Shown: positions 7,884-16,400 of the stretch, piece after piece
How positions within the stretch are numbered: the stretch's first letter is position 1
How the letters are laid out: each line of letters starts with the position of its first letter
Origin: Bacteroidetes bacterium UBA7368
GTDB lineage: Bacteria > Bacteroidota > Rhodothermia > Rhodothermales > UBA10348
DNA length: 16,870 nucleotides
Assembly (NCBI GenBank): GCA_002469915.1
Contig: DKOG01000241.1
Location: 3,666 to 20,535, forward strand
Direction of reading: 5' to 3'
Position numbers and translations under genes: made by a program
The notes under the pieces: model-generated
Databases searched by the model: none
What the model was told of the DNA's origin: nothing
Seen by the model: only the letters and a program-made list of their open reading frames with translations

Positions 7884-8817
7884 GATCTGCTCCGTCTGGT
7901 TCATTCCCGTCAGGCTGTGCCACATCCTCAACCTGACGATGTAACACGACTAATACCCCAATCAACACGATGGCGGCCGGAATCACAACCGCTAAGGGCA
8001 TTTCAAATGATTCGAGATCGAATCCTGCATCCTCTTTAGAAGCAAAGTTGCCTAGAATGGCTGCAAATGAGTTATTGGCCAGATGGACTAAAATAGCTGG
8101 CCACAAACTGTTCGTTCGCCAAGTGAGATAAGCCATAAAGACGCCAAGCATCGAGAGCGGAATCGCTTGTGTCAGTCGCAAATGATACAGACCAAACACA
8201 ATACCGGAGAATAGAATACCCCAGAGAACACCCATGCTTCGTTCCGCCTGTCGCTGAACATAGCCACGGAAGAGTACCTCTTCGCAGATAGCCGGGGTAA
8301 GCGCCAACATGGAAATACTGAAAATGAGACTGAAGTCATGCGTGAGAATCTGTTCTATCAGATCCATCTGTGCCTGCTCCATTTCTCGAATGGCCTCTGG
8401 CCACGGAATCGCATCGCTAATGACTCCAAACCATTGTACCACCGGAATCAATGCCAAGAGCGCGACCACAGACAAAACCAATATTTTCCCATTAACGGGG
8501 TTCAGCCGGAGAAATGGCTTCCAATTGCTCGTGTGCAGTCGGCTAAACAACAGGGCCGGTAGCAATAAACCAAGAAACTGACCAACCGTATTACCCATAA
8601 TTAGGGACATTGGGTTGTCAGCAAAGACGCCGGTTACATCAGCCATTAAATCGGCAAAAGAAACACCTGAGCCGAGTAAAAAAACCAATGCTGCGACTGC
8701 AGCGATTACTTGAAATAGCAAAAAAGCGACGATCAAGCCTATTATGGCTGTCATCACAGGTGGAAAGGCGGCGCGTTCAAGCCGACCATCCAACGCAAAT
8801 TCTGATTGTAGAGACAA
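7864..8817 (-). CDS. CPBP-family intramembrane metalloprotease
   Basis: Multi-span membrane protein (317 residues) of the CAAX-protease/bacteriocin-processing (Abi, CPBP) family. The catalytic motifs are complete: EEVLFR (Glu179, Glu180, Arg184), FGLYH (Phe208 to His212) and HLANN (His245, Asn249). The family contains glutamate-dependent membrane proteases related to Rce1, but bacterial members have varied and often unknown substrates. The start is a TTG at 8817, with a stop codon two codons upstream; an internal ATG at residue 22 would begin at the first membrane span. The charged C-terminal tail is probably cytosolic. It lies 103 bases after the sigma-like gene and overlaps the DUF2007 gene by 20 bases. 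Confidence 0.9.
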   Translation of the reverse strand: MSLQSEFALDGRLERAAFPPVMTAIIGLIVAFLLFQVIAAVAALVFLLGSGVSFADLMADVTGVFADNPMSLIMGNTVGQFLGLLLPALLFSRLHTSNWKPFLRLNPVNGKILVLSVVALLALIPVVQWFGVISDAIPWPEAIREMEQAQMDLIEQILTHDFSLIFSISMLALTPAICEEVLFRGYVQRQAERSMGVLWGILFSGIVFGLYHLRLTQAIPLSMLGVFMAYLTWRTNSLWPAILVHLANNSFAAILGNFASKEDAGFDLESFEMPLAVVIPAAIVLIGVLVVLHRQVEDVAQPDGNEPDGADHETQSI

Positions 8818-8920
8818 AATCTAGGTACAGGTGGTTCGAAAGGTGCAGGCAAATGTTGTCTTCAAACGCACCAACTCGGCCGAGGTCCCGCTAATACTAA
8901 TTCTAGCTCAGAGGAATGAG

Positions 8921-9715
8921 TTAGGCCGACTCTGCAAGCATGTCTCGACGAAGTCGATTAATGATGGTCCGAAGCCGAGTATACACGTATTTGTGATTAT
9001 CGAAGTGCATTACGCGGGCAATCTGCTGAGCCCTCATGCCGTGTTCAAAACGAAGCAGAACCAGCAATTGATCTTCAGGATCTAGATCTTCAATAGCCTT
9101 ATTAAGCACGCCAACACGATCCCCTTCAGCGGTTCCTATCTGATCCGGTGGTGGATGAGATCCGGCTGGGGCAATCCCCATTTCTGATAAATCATCCAGA
9201 GATAGCGTTGGGCGGTTGGCACGCAGTGCGGCAAGTAGATGCCATCGCTTGTTTACCGACAGCATCTCGTCAATTCTTCCGATGGCCATATGCACCATCT
9301 GTTGTGTGCATTCTTTGCCCGTCTTCCCAGATACCAATTCAGGAATCTCAGACTGAGGGACCTGATCTTGATAGTAGTAGCGAAAGACTAGCTTCTCTGA
9401 TTCATTTAGTTTTGAAATCACAGAATTAGGTACCGAAACCATTCGGTTCTTCCGGAACCGGTCACGACAAGCATTCGCCACCACCACCGAAAGCCAGGGT
9501 GTCAACTCACTATTGATCCGGAATCGTCTGAGGGCCTGATAATCGTTATGCTGGAGACGCTCACAAATAGAGGTATACGTTTCCATCACTTCGTCCGGAT
9601 CGGACAGAAATCGCCGGATCATGCGTAAAATGATCGGGGTATACTTATCCAAGAGCGTAGAATACCCAGTTACAGGGTCCGCCTTAAATTGCTTTATCAA
9701 CGCCGTATCAGTCAT
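8921..9715 (-). CDS. Sigma-70-family factor with two region-4-like modules
   Basis: A 264-residue protein. Residues about 16-90 resemble sigma region 2 (LLDKYTPIILRMIRRFL, then TPWLSVVVANACRDRFRK). The C-terminal part (about 201-260) resembles region 4: AIEDLDPEDQLLVLLRFEHG, QIARVMHF and YTRLRTIINRLRRDM. Between them, about 98-151, LNESEKLVFRYYYQDQVPQ, SEIPEL and HMAIGRIDEML form a second helix-turn-helix with the same layout. ECF factors are usually 160-200 residues, so this is long for the class. It presumably directs RNA polymerase to an envelope or stress regulon, but no target can be read from the window and no anti-sigma gene lies next to it. It could head the run of - strand genes towards cdsA. 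Confidence 0.85.
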   Translation of the reverse strand: MTDTALIKQFKADPVTGYSTLLDKYTPIILRMIRRFLSDPDEVMETYTSICERLQHNDYQALRRFRINSELTPWLSVVVANACRDRFRKNRMVSVPNSVISKLNESEKLVFRYYYQDQVPQSEIPELVSGKTGKECTQQMVHMAIGRIDEMLSVNKRWHLLAALRANRPTLSLDDLSEMGIAPAGSHPPPDQIGTAEGDRVGVLNKAIEDLDPEDQLLVLLRFEHGMRAQQIARVMHFDNHKYVYTRLRTIINRLRRDMLAESA

Positions 9716-9737
9716 ACCGTTATATGGGAGAGGTCGA

Positions 9738-9758
9738 AGGAGAGCCCTCAGCTCTCTT
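9738..9758 (-). promoter_or_regulatory. Hairpin in the leader of the sigma-like gene
   Basis: An 8-base-pair stem (one G-T pair on the + strand) with loop CCTCA lies 23 bases upstream of the sigma-like ATG. It would form in the leader transcript and could affect translation or stability. Seen directly; the function is inferred. Confidence 0.35.
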
Positions 9759-9851
9759 TCTCGATTAGTTCTAGCCTCTCACGAAGCCATCTTTTGCACA
9801 AACTTTGTTTGATCCATGGTATTCCGGAGAAACTCCATGGCAGCTTATTGC

Positions 9852-9859
9852 TATATTTG
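9852..9859 (+). promoter_or_regulatory. Bacteroidota-type -7 box before the tRNA gene
   Basis: TATATTTG matches the Bacteroidota -7 consensus TANNTTTG exactly and ends 8 bases before the first base of tRNA-Arg, the distance expected for a transcription start just upstream. A TTG -33 element at the usual distance is not apparent. Confidence 0.55.
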
Positions 9860-9867
9860 TGACCCTT

Positions 9868-9941
9868 GCGCTTGTAGCTCAGATGGATAGAGCGTTGGAT
9901 TCCGGTTCCAGAGGCCGGGGGTTCGAATCCTCCCAAGCGCG
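9868..9941 (+). tRNA. tRNA-Arg (anticodon CCG)
   Basis: Complete cloverleaf: acceptor stem GCGCTTG/CAAGCGC with seven pairs, D stem GCTC/GAGC, anticodon stem TTGGA/TCCAG, anticodon loop TTCCGGT with CCG at 9902-9904, variable loop AGGCC, T stem GGGGG/CCTCC (one G-T pair) and T loop TTCGAAT. The discriminator is G. The 3' CCA is not encoded (GCAAAT follows the acceptor stem), so a tRNA nucleotidyltransferase must add it. CCG reads the arginine codon CGG. Confidence 0.95.
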
Positions 9942-9963
9942 CAAATCCCGGAAGGGACTTTAG

Positions 9964-9995
9964 ACCCGTTCGCCCCAAGGCGAGCGGGTTTTTTT
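9964..9995 (+). terminator. Intrinsic terminator after tRNA-Arg
   Basis: An 11-pair stem (ACCCGTTCGCC with GGCGAGCGGGT, one G-T pair), loop CCAA, and a run of seven T at 9989-9995. It lies 22 bases after the tRNA and closes a single-gene tRNA transcript. Confidence 0.9.
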
Positions 9996-10181
9996 GCATG
10001 GGAAGAAGGTCAGCTGACAGAATTGTAGCCGAATCCAATCTGAATACAGATTCAAAGCAGGGGAAGATGGAGAGATACGCGAGGACGTACCTCACCCGAG
10101 GGATAACCTGCAAGCGGACAAGAACGTCCGCCCGCCGACTTGGAGGGGATCAACTACCACTTTGAGGGAGCAAAGGCACTA

Positions 10182-10209
10182 ATAAGACAATGAACTGCTC
10201 ATGTCTTAT
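10182..10209. repeat. Inverted repeat (hairpin)
   Basis: ATAAGACA and TGTCTTAT pair perfectly. Inside, TGA/TCA can extend the stem past one bulged A, leaving loop ACTGC. Outer bases GGCA (10175-10178) and TGCC (10219-10222) could add a lower stem. There is no T run on either side, so it is not a standard intrinsic terminator. Confidence 0.5.
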
Positions 10210-10281
10210 CGAAGATGATGCCAAACTCTACCCCATCGCCCCATTTTGGGCAAAATAGCCGTTTTTACTCTTTCTCGATCT

Positions 10282-10305
10282 GATTTGTCTCATAAAAAGA
10301 CAATC
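10282..10305 (-). repeat. Hairpin just downstream of the symporter stop
   Basis: GATTTGTCT and AGACAATC pair with one bulged T around loop CATAAAA, 8 bases beyond the symporter stop in the - direction. It may protect or end the symporter transcript, but the T run of a standard terminator is missing. Its AGACAA/TTGTCT core resembles the hairpin at 10182-10209. Confidence 0.45.
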
Positions 10306-10313
10306 AATTCCCG

Positions 10314-11645
10314 TTATGATCCCATTTGATGTAGAGGGCCGGGACGCCCAAACGTAGATACATCATGCAATTGACCTTCGGATGCAGCGACTACGGTAGC
10401 CACTGTTGCATCGCCGGTTACGTTGGTCACGGTGCGACACATATCCAGAATCCGGTCGACTCCAAGAATCAACGCGATACCAGCCGCTGGAACACCCACC
10501 GCTTCGAGGATAATCACAAGCATGATGATTCCTGCACCAGGAACGGCCGCCGTTCCAATGGATGCGAGTACTGCGGTGAATACGATGGTGAGTTGGGCGC
10601 CAAGATCAAGATCCATTCCAATGGTCTGAGCAATAAAGACGGCAGCAACTGCCTGATACAATCCGGTTCCATCCATATTGATCGTGGCGCCCAGTGGCAG
10701 CACGAATGAAGAGACTTCTTCAGATACACCTAGTTCTTTCTCACACCGCTCCATGGTAATCGGTAGTGTGGCACCGCTTGAGGACGTAGAAAAGGCTACT
10801 AACTGGGCCGGAGCCAATGCACGCAGGAACTCGCCCATACGGCGAGGGGTCAGGAATCGAACCATGCTTCCGTACGTAATCATCATGTGAGCCAACAGCC
10901 CTAACAAGACGACAATACAATAGAAACCCAGCGCTCCCAGAAGCTCCATAATTTGCCCGAGATCATCTCCAGCAATACTTGTGATCGTTCCCGCCATCAG
11001 GGCAAAGACTCCGATAGGAGCAAATAGCATGATGATTTCGACCATACGAATGATCATATCATTCAGGCTTTCGAACAAATCTAGCAAGGGTTTTGCCTTC
11101 TCACGGGGAATCATCAGCAATGCGATTCCCGCAAATATCGCGAAGAATACGACCTGCAGCATATTCCTATTTGAGGAAGCTGCCTCAAAGAAATTGCCGG
11201 GTACCATGCTCACGACCGGATCCAGCGGCCCCCTTTCAGCCGCTGCAGCGGCTGTTTCCATGCCGGCAGCAGCCTGATCCGCAAACGTATTCTGCAGCTT
11301 TTGCCGCATTTCTTCAGGTACACCTGCTCCTGGTTCTAAAAGATTGACCAGTACCAAACCAATCACGAGCGCGACTACCGTCGTTCCGATATAAATCGCG
11401 ATCGTCTTCCCCCCAATTCGAGATAACTTTTTCAGATCTGAAAGGGAAGCGACACCCGTTACCAACGAAGCCAGAACCAGAGGTACGGCTATCAGCAATA
11501 GAAGACGAAGGAATATTTCTCCCCACGGAGCAATCCAGTCTGATGTGAAACCACTCCAACCCTGTGCGGCAGCAATTACACCGTAAATGAGCCCTAAAAC
11601 GAGCCCGATGATAATTTGCCAATGAAGTTTTTTATACCAAGGCAT
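10314..11645 (-). CDS. Dicarboxylate/amino acid:cation symporter (DAACS family)
   Basis: Inner-membrane sodium- or proton-coupled importer of the GltP/GltPh/DctA family. From the ATG at 11645 (443 residues) it has the expected hydrophobic spans, the serine-rich hairpin motif SSSGATLP, the NMDGT motif, and the last-helix motif GVDRILDMCRTVTNVTGD. The arginine in DMCRT is at the position that in GltPh binds the side-chain carboxylate, so glutamate, aspartate or a C4-dicarboxylate is the likely substrate. The periplasmic stretch between spans 3 and 4 is long and alanine-rich. An in-frame TTG at 11699 would add 18 residues; I prefer the ATG because family members start with a few residues before WYKKLHWQ-like sequence. 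It is probably transcribed alone, with about 108 bases to the upstream gene. Confidence 0.93.
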   Translation of the reverse strand: MPWYKKLHWQIIIGLVLGLIYGVIAAAQGWSGFTSDWIAPWGEIFLRLLLLIAVPLVLASLVTGVASLSDLKKLSRIGGKTIAIYIGTTVVALVIGLVLVNLLEPGAGVPEEMRQKLQNTFADQAAAGMETAAAAAERGPLDPVVSMVPGNFFEAASSNRNMLQVVFFAIFAGIALLMIPREKAKPLLDLFESLNDMIIRMVEIIMLFAPIGVFALMAGTITSIAGDDLGQIMELLGALGFYCIVVLLGLLAHMMITYGSMVRFLTPRRMGEFLRALAPAQLVAFSTSSSGATLPITMERCEKELGVSEEVSSFVLPLGATINMDGTGLYQAVAAVFIAQTIGMDLDLGAQLTIVFTAVLASIGTAAVPGAGIIMLVIILEAVGVPAAGIALILGVDRILDMCRTVTNVTGDATVATVVAASEGQLHDVSTFGRPGPLHQMGS

Positions 11646-11735
11646 AGTCAGTACTGGAATGGTCGAAAGAAGAAGAGAAGTGCTCGGAGCGCTGAGCAAA
11701 GAACGCGCTCAATTCCCTACAAATCAAGTGCAATG

Positions 11736-11776
11736 CTGGTTTGACGAGCAAGCTCAAAAACTGAGCACTAAACCAG
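11736..11776 (-). repeat. Nested inverted repeat over the DUF5683 gene stop
   Basis: Outer arms CTGGTTT (11736-11742) and AAACCAG (11770-11776) enclose a second perfect hairpin GCTCA/TGAGC (11752-11766) that contains the stop codon at 11754-11756. It may mark the 3' end of the envelope-operon transcript. A terminal T run is absent on the - strand. Confidence 0.45.
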
Positions 11777-12737
11777 TAACAAGAACGGGTCTACCGTCTG
11801 GATCATAGGATAGCCCCAAGCGAGTATCCAAACGGTCATTGTGCAGCTTTGCACTCACCGCTGCATCTACCGCTGCAATCAGATGATTGAAGAAAAAAAG
11901 CATGGAAATGCGACTTGCTTGTCGCAATGTGTCCTGTGCATCCCCGTGATCCGAGGCATAATCATAAAACGAGGTGGAAACGTTGGGCTTCGTATCTCCT
12001 GGACCTGAAAGCTCCGGATCGATTGCCTGCGTAAATCTTCCTTCCCCATCTTTCCATTCAGGATAATCCTCCCAACCGGGAGCAAACTGAAAGTACTTTC
12101 CGATCAACTCGTAGTATTGTTGATCGGCAAAAGAAGGAAGCTGGTGCGAGAACCGAGCACCCGTCTCTGGATGGATGGCTTGTACTTCAATGGCATGAAT
12201 CTGAGAGATGAGGCCATCAACCTGCGCTCTTTCGCTCGCGGACCAACTATCCGGTTGGGTAAGATCAATACCGGAAATGAGATCTACGGGAGGAGCTGAA
12301 ATGGATACGCCCAATTCATCTCGGAGATAATCAGCATAATCATTTATCCAGGAAGCATATTTCACTGGACTCCATGAGCGGTGAGCCCATTTCTGAAACT
12401 CTGTTTCTGCATCCAGACCATTTGACCGCAATACAGAATAACCGGTGATAAGAGCTGCTTCAAGAGCTATGGCCACCCCACCCTTGATGAAAGAGCCATT
12501 ATATACTTGCCCTGCGCCAGGTACCACGGCGGACAGACCGAAAGCTAGAGGCACACTGCGGGTGCCTGCAACCGCCATTCCACGATTCCCTTGCCATGAG
12601 GTAGGGCCTCTAAGAATTTCCGACCGCAATTCACTCCTGCTCATCGTGCGAGACGAGGACTCTGTAAGCAAACTAGATTGAGCCGTCGCCGACCCCACCA
12701 AAAAAAGTAAGATGAATAACCGGAATGTGTGGCTCAT
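11754..12737 (-). CDS. Exported DUF5683-type protein
   Basis: A 327-residue protein with a signal peptide (MSHTFRLFILLFLVGSATA, likely cut before Gln20). Residues about 65-81 read AFGLSAVVPGAGQVYNG, followed by a hydrophobic KGGVAIALEAALITGY stretch. Near the C-terminus comes FFFNHLIAAVDAAVSAKL. This pair of blocks is the DUF5683 pattern, common in Bacteroidota-type genomes and of unknown function. The middle (about 100-265) is a polar insert rich in aromatic and acidic residues that I do not recognise. Its ATG overlaps the TlpA-like gene stop by 4 bases (ATGA), so it is coupled to that gene and probably acts in the envelope. Confidence 0.8.
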   Translation of the reverse strand: MSHTFRLFILLFLVGSATAQSSLLTESSSRTMSRSELRSEILRGPTSWQGNRGMAVAGTRSVPLAFGLSAVVPGAGQVYNGSFIKGGVAIALEAALITGYSVLRSNGLDAETEFQKWAHRSWSPVKYASWINDYADYLRDELGVSISAPPVDLISGIDLTQPDSWSASERAQVDGLISQIHAIEVQAIHPETGARFSHQLPSFADQQYYELIGKYFQFAPGWEDYPEWKDGEGRFTQAIDPELSGPGDTKPNVSTSFYDYASDHGDAQDTLRQASRISMLFFFNHLIAAVDAAVSAKLHNDRLDTRLGLSYDPDGRPVLVTGLVLSF

Positions 12738-13408
12738 GCTTCGATTAGAAGAGGCTCAACAGCCCTTTTGAAAAATTGATAGTCGCGAGCACCCAAAAGA
12801 TAGCGGCGAACCACTCCTTCCCGGTCAATCACAAATGACGCGGGCCTAATAATAAATGCACCCGTAAATGGAGTGGGTAGATCAATATCATAGGGCACAT
12901 ATACGCTCTCGGTAACAAGCTCCAAGCGATTTTCAAAGTCTTGCAACAAGAAGCGGTCCTCATCTGAAACCGAAAGAATTACGAGTCCTTCGTCCCCAAA
13001 TTCATCCTGTAGACGATTCAGATCGGGAATCTCTGCCAAGCACGGCCCACACCAAGTGGCCCAGAAATTGATAATCACAACCTTACCCCGCAAATCTGAT
13101 AGCGAGGTCTCTACGTCTGAATCCACTGCTTTAAAGGAAAAGTCGCCAGCGGGGACTTCCATGATCATATCCTGAAAATCACCCACCCCCGCAGACTGTT
13201 GCACTACAACGGTCTGCACATTGGCTTTTTTAGATACCAAAATGAGTGCCACAGCAGACACAATCAGTAAACAGGAGAGCACTGTACCTACCCATTCGAC
13301 GATATCTCGAGGTCGTTTGGTCTCGTTATCCTTGAATAGCATCCAAAGGAAGATGACCCCGACGGAAATCATCACGAAACTCATTGCTATAACAGTAGAA
13401 CTGTCCAT
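12734..13408 (-). CDS. Membrane-anchored TlpA-like thiol-disulfide oxidoreductase
   Basis: A 224-residue protein with two N-terminal hydrophobic segments (about 5-25 and 38-58) and a thioredoxin-fold domain outside the membrane. The domain has GKVVIINFWATWCGPC with the redox pair Cys120/Cys123, then IPDLNRLQDEF, and RPASFVID supplying the cis-proline loop, all typical of the AhpC/TSA-TlpA-ResA group. It would reduce or shuffle disulfides of exported proteins, or support cytochrome maturation. Cysteine pairs in the large protein encoded just upstream (CTSC in its barrel) are a possible substrate; this is inference. It starts 11 bases after that gene and overlaps the DUF5683 gene by 4 bases. 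Confidence 0.9.
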   Translation of the reverse strand: MDSSTVIAMSFVMISVGVIFLWMLFKDNETKRPRDIVEWVGTVLSCLLIVSAVALILVSKKANVQTVVVQQSAGVGDFQDMIMEVPAGDFSFKAVDSDVETSLSDLRGKVVIINFWATWCGPCLAEIPDLNRLQDEFGDEGLVILSVSDEDRFLLQDFENRLELVTESVYVPYDIDLPTPFTGAFIIRPASFVIDREGVVRRYLLGARDYQFFKRAVEPLLIEA

Positions 13409-13419
13409 TAATCTGATCT

Positions 13420-16400
13420 CTACAGTTGGTCAAAATCAAAAAGAATACCCAAGTGCCATTGCCAAGACTCTCCGTATCGCACGCTGGTGGCTCCGTCCGG
13501 AGTCACAAATCCTTCGTCCAATTGGAAATCAAAGGCATCAAGCCCATACGTTGCGCTGATAAAGAGTGCTGTGGGTAGCAAATAGTACGAACCCAGACCA
13601 AAGCGAACCTCTGCACCCACGTCCTTCCGCGCGTTCGTCATACCCGGCCACGAACCGGACCATGCCCAAGCAGCATCGCCATACAGCTTCAAATACATCT
13701 TATCTATGTACGTGAAGAGAAACTGCTTTTTGATACGTGGAAAGATGGGAAACGTATATCCTGCTTGAAGCCATAACGTTTCGTTTCCGCCTAACGCGTA
13801 GAAAGGATACCCGCGTGCACCCGTCAACCCCCCTACGTAATCATTGTAAAAGTCGTCTTTTTCAGCTCCTAAAATCGTAGACGCACGCATTCGGAAGTTC
13901 ACGCCGTGGATCCCTTTTCCAGGCCACCCACCGAGCTTCATACCTCCCTTGGCACTGAATGAAACTCGCCGAACGGTAGACTCTTCGTATACGGGCGACA
14001 GCACGCCATCCTCTAGATCAAATCGATTGAGAAGTCTTCCCGTTTCCCGTTCTACCGATAACTCCGCCCGGAGCCCGTGAGGAACCACATTCATGTCGCG
14101 GTGCGAAAAATAGGATTCAAAAATCAGTCTGGAATGAAAGGCCCGACCGATATAATACCGAGATGAACTCGGTGGAATACCTTGATTTAATTCCTTTGAA
14201 AAGAACCGCTTAGTAGTCACTCGATACGGACTATACCGGTATCCTGCGTCGAGCATCAACCATCTAGCGATCTTACTTTTAGCCATTAAGTCCACTTCCC
14301 AGAGATTATAGGCTAGGTCGGCAAGAGTGGTATCCGGATAACATGACGTGCATGGAAATTCTTCTATAGAAAGTCCGTTCTCTACGTTCCTACGCACATT
14401 AAAAAGCTGGGCAGAGAATTGGGGTGCCCAACGCTTATTGATAAACGGCAGCCCCCTAGCGTAATCGACTTGGATGAAAACGTCTCGTTCCAGATCGAGC
14501 AAGCTTGAAGGCGATAGGAAATCGCCAAACGAATTCGCTTCACCAGACCCTGGACCGATTAATACTCCCCCGAAAAAACTGAGTCCACCAAGCACCTCGC
14601 GGGTAGCGGTATAAAATCCCAGTTTTGTGTTGCGCCACAACGTTTCTGCTCTGGTCCGGTCCTTGATGCGAACATCCGTTCTACTCCGCTTTCTTGAGAC
14701 ATACTTGTCTAGCCTGAGCACCGGCAGAAACGACATCGATGTAAATACCGGACTATATCCGTCCACAGAATCCATCTCAGCAGGCGTGAATGCGCGAATA
14801 CCGGAGTCGTCCCGATTGTTTAAAGCACTACGAAACGCATCGTTCGTTGAGGTCTGAACGCTTTTTGATAGAATTGAGGGAGCTTGATAAGCCTGCGGGG
14901 AAGCCTCCTCAAGGCCGCTAGACGACACGATTTTATATCCTGAGCCTTCGTATCGACTAAAATACACGGTCCCGTCTGGAGCATATTCAGCCATGAAAGC
15001 ACCACCTTGCTCTGCGGTTAGGGCCACATCACCGTTCGCATTACTTCGGTACAGATTGAAGATGCCTGATCGGTCCGAGGCGAAAACAAGATCGCCGTTG
15101 GAATCGAACGTCGGGGTACGTTCATCCCACTTCTCATTCAGTACGGCCTCAGGCTCCCCTCCCTCGCTTCGAATGCGATAGATATCCCGGCCATGACCAC
15201 GACTTAAACCAAAATAAATCCATTCGTCGTCAGGCGTCCAAACAGGTTCAATGACTTGAGATCCGTCGGCAAATTGAGTTAAAGCTACCGTAATCTTGTC
15301 TTCAAGATTCAATACGTTAAGATTGGTCGAGCCGTCATCATGCGTCACAAAGGCTAAGCGTGTGCCGTCGGCGGAAACAGCAGGCGAAAAGGCGCGAGCG
15401 TTTTCGGTAAGCTGCTCCTTTTCTTTGGTATCGAGGTTCATGGCGTAGATGTCGAGGATCAAACGCCCATCCGAGGTATCCTTGGTCTTGGAATAAACGA
15501 GTCGGCCATCCGCCATCCAGTCGATCGGACCAGATGCGGATGAGACAATTTTGTGACCTTGAGAGCATGTGAAGGACAAACCATTACCCAACTCAACCTG
15601 AGGAATGGCTAGCATGGCTTGCGAACCGTCGGTAAGGTCTTGCACCCAGATTCCAGTTCTACTAAAGTCACCGCCTTTATTTGAAAGGTAGGCTAGCTTC
15701 GTCCCATCGGGTGACACCCGTGCATAAAAGTTGTTGAATCCATCTTCTTCCACATAGGAAAACCCATCGGACGCCTCAGGGGCATGATCTTCGTAATGCG
15801 TCCGAAGCTCATTCATCCAATCGAGGTACAGCTCTTCACCCCGAATACCGAAGGCATCTTTAGCAGCTTGCTTAAAATTCCAGTTGGGCCAATTTCCGAG
15901 CTCAGCGCTCAGATCTTTTAACCCATCCTCCCCGAATCGATCCGCTAAATACTGTGAGAAGGCGAATCCGTGATTATAAACGGATTCTCTCATGAGACTG
16001 GTGTGAGAGTAAAACCCGCCCATATCATTTAGACTAAGCTCACTACCTTCGAGAATCTGTGTACGAAGCAGCATATCCCGATGAGAATCCCACCGATCGT
16101 AGTCCATCCATTCGCGCTGAAACTGAGCCGTTCCTTCGGCAAGCCATGCTGGATTATTGAGTACGGGTAGCGGATAGGAAGCCAATACATTAGGGAATCC
16201 ATACAAGACATCTGGACGGCTTACTTCCTCATAATCCAAATACTGCAGGTACATGAACGGAAGATGACGCGAGGCCTTCATCGTCTTCTGCACCTGAATC
16301 ATATGAGTAAATTCGTGGGTGATGACGTTTCGAAGCCAATTATGATCACCCCTAAATGGTGTGTTCAAAGCTGGAGCCCAAATTTCAATCACGTTATCAA

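Larger units (their letters stand above)
9996..10313. other. Gene-free stretch with several hairpins
   Basis: I see no convincing coding frame on either strand. It holds a 10-base palindrome GTCAGCTGAC (10009-10018), hairpin AATCTG/CAGATT (10037-10052), hairpin GCGGAC/GTCCGC (10114-10131), hairpin ATAAGACA/TGTCTTAT (10182-10209) and hairpin GATTTGTCT/AGACAATC (10282-10305). It could be the 3' untranslated region of the symporter transcript, an unannotated structured RNA, or decayed sequence. It does not show hallmarks I recognise for RNase P RNA, SRP RNA or tmRNA. Confidence 0.5.

Noticed and set aside
8875..8884. CTCGGCCGAG as a terminator after the sigma-like gene
   Set aside because: The palindrome has no loop and no T run follows on the - strand, so it is not an intrinsic terminator.
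10009..10018. 10-base palindrome GTCAGCTGAC as a protein-binding site
   Set aside because: A single short palindrome with no second copy and no promoter nearby. Chance is sufficient.
9748..10113. 121-codon open frame on the - strand across the tRNA
   Set aside because: It is antisense to tRNA-Arg and its terminator. The peptide contains the LGGFEPPASGTG pattern that arises from translating the reverse complement of a tRNA, a known source of false genes.
10365..10709. 114-codon open frame on the + strand
   Set aside because: Antisense shadow of the symporter gene; low-complexity His/Ser/Asn-rich peptide without domain features.
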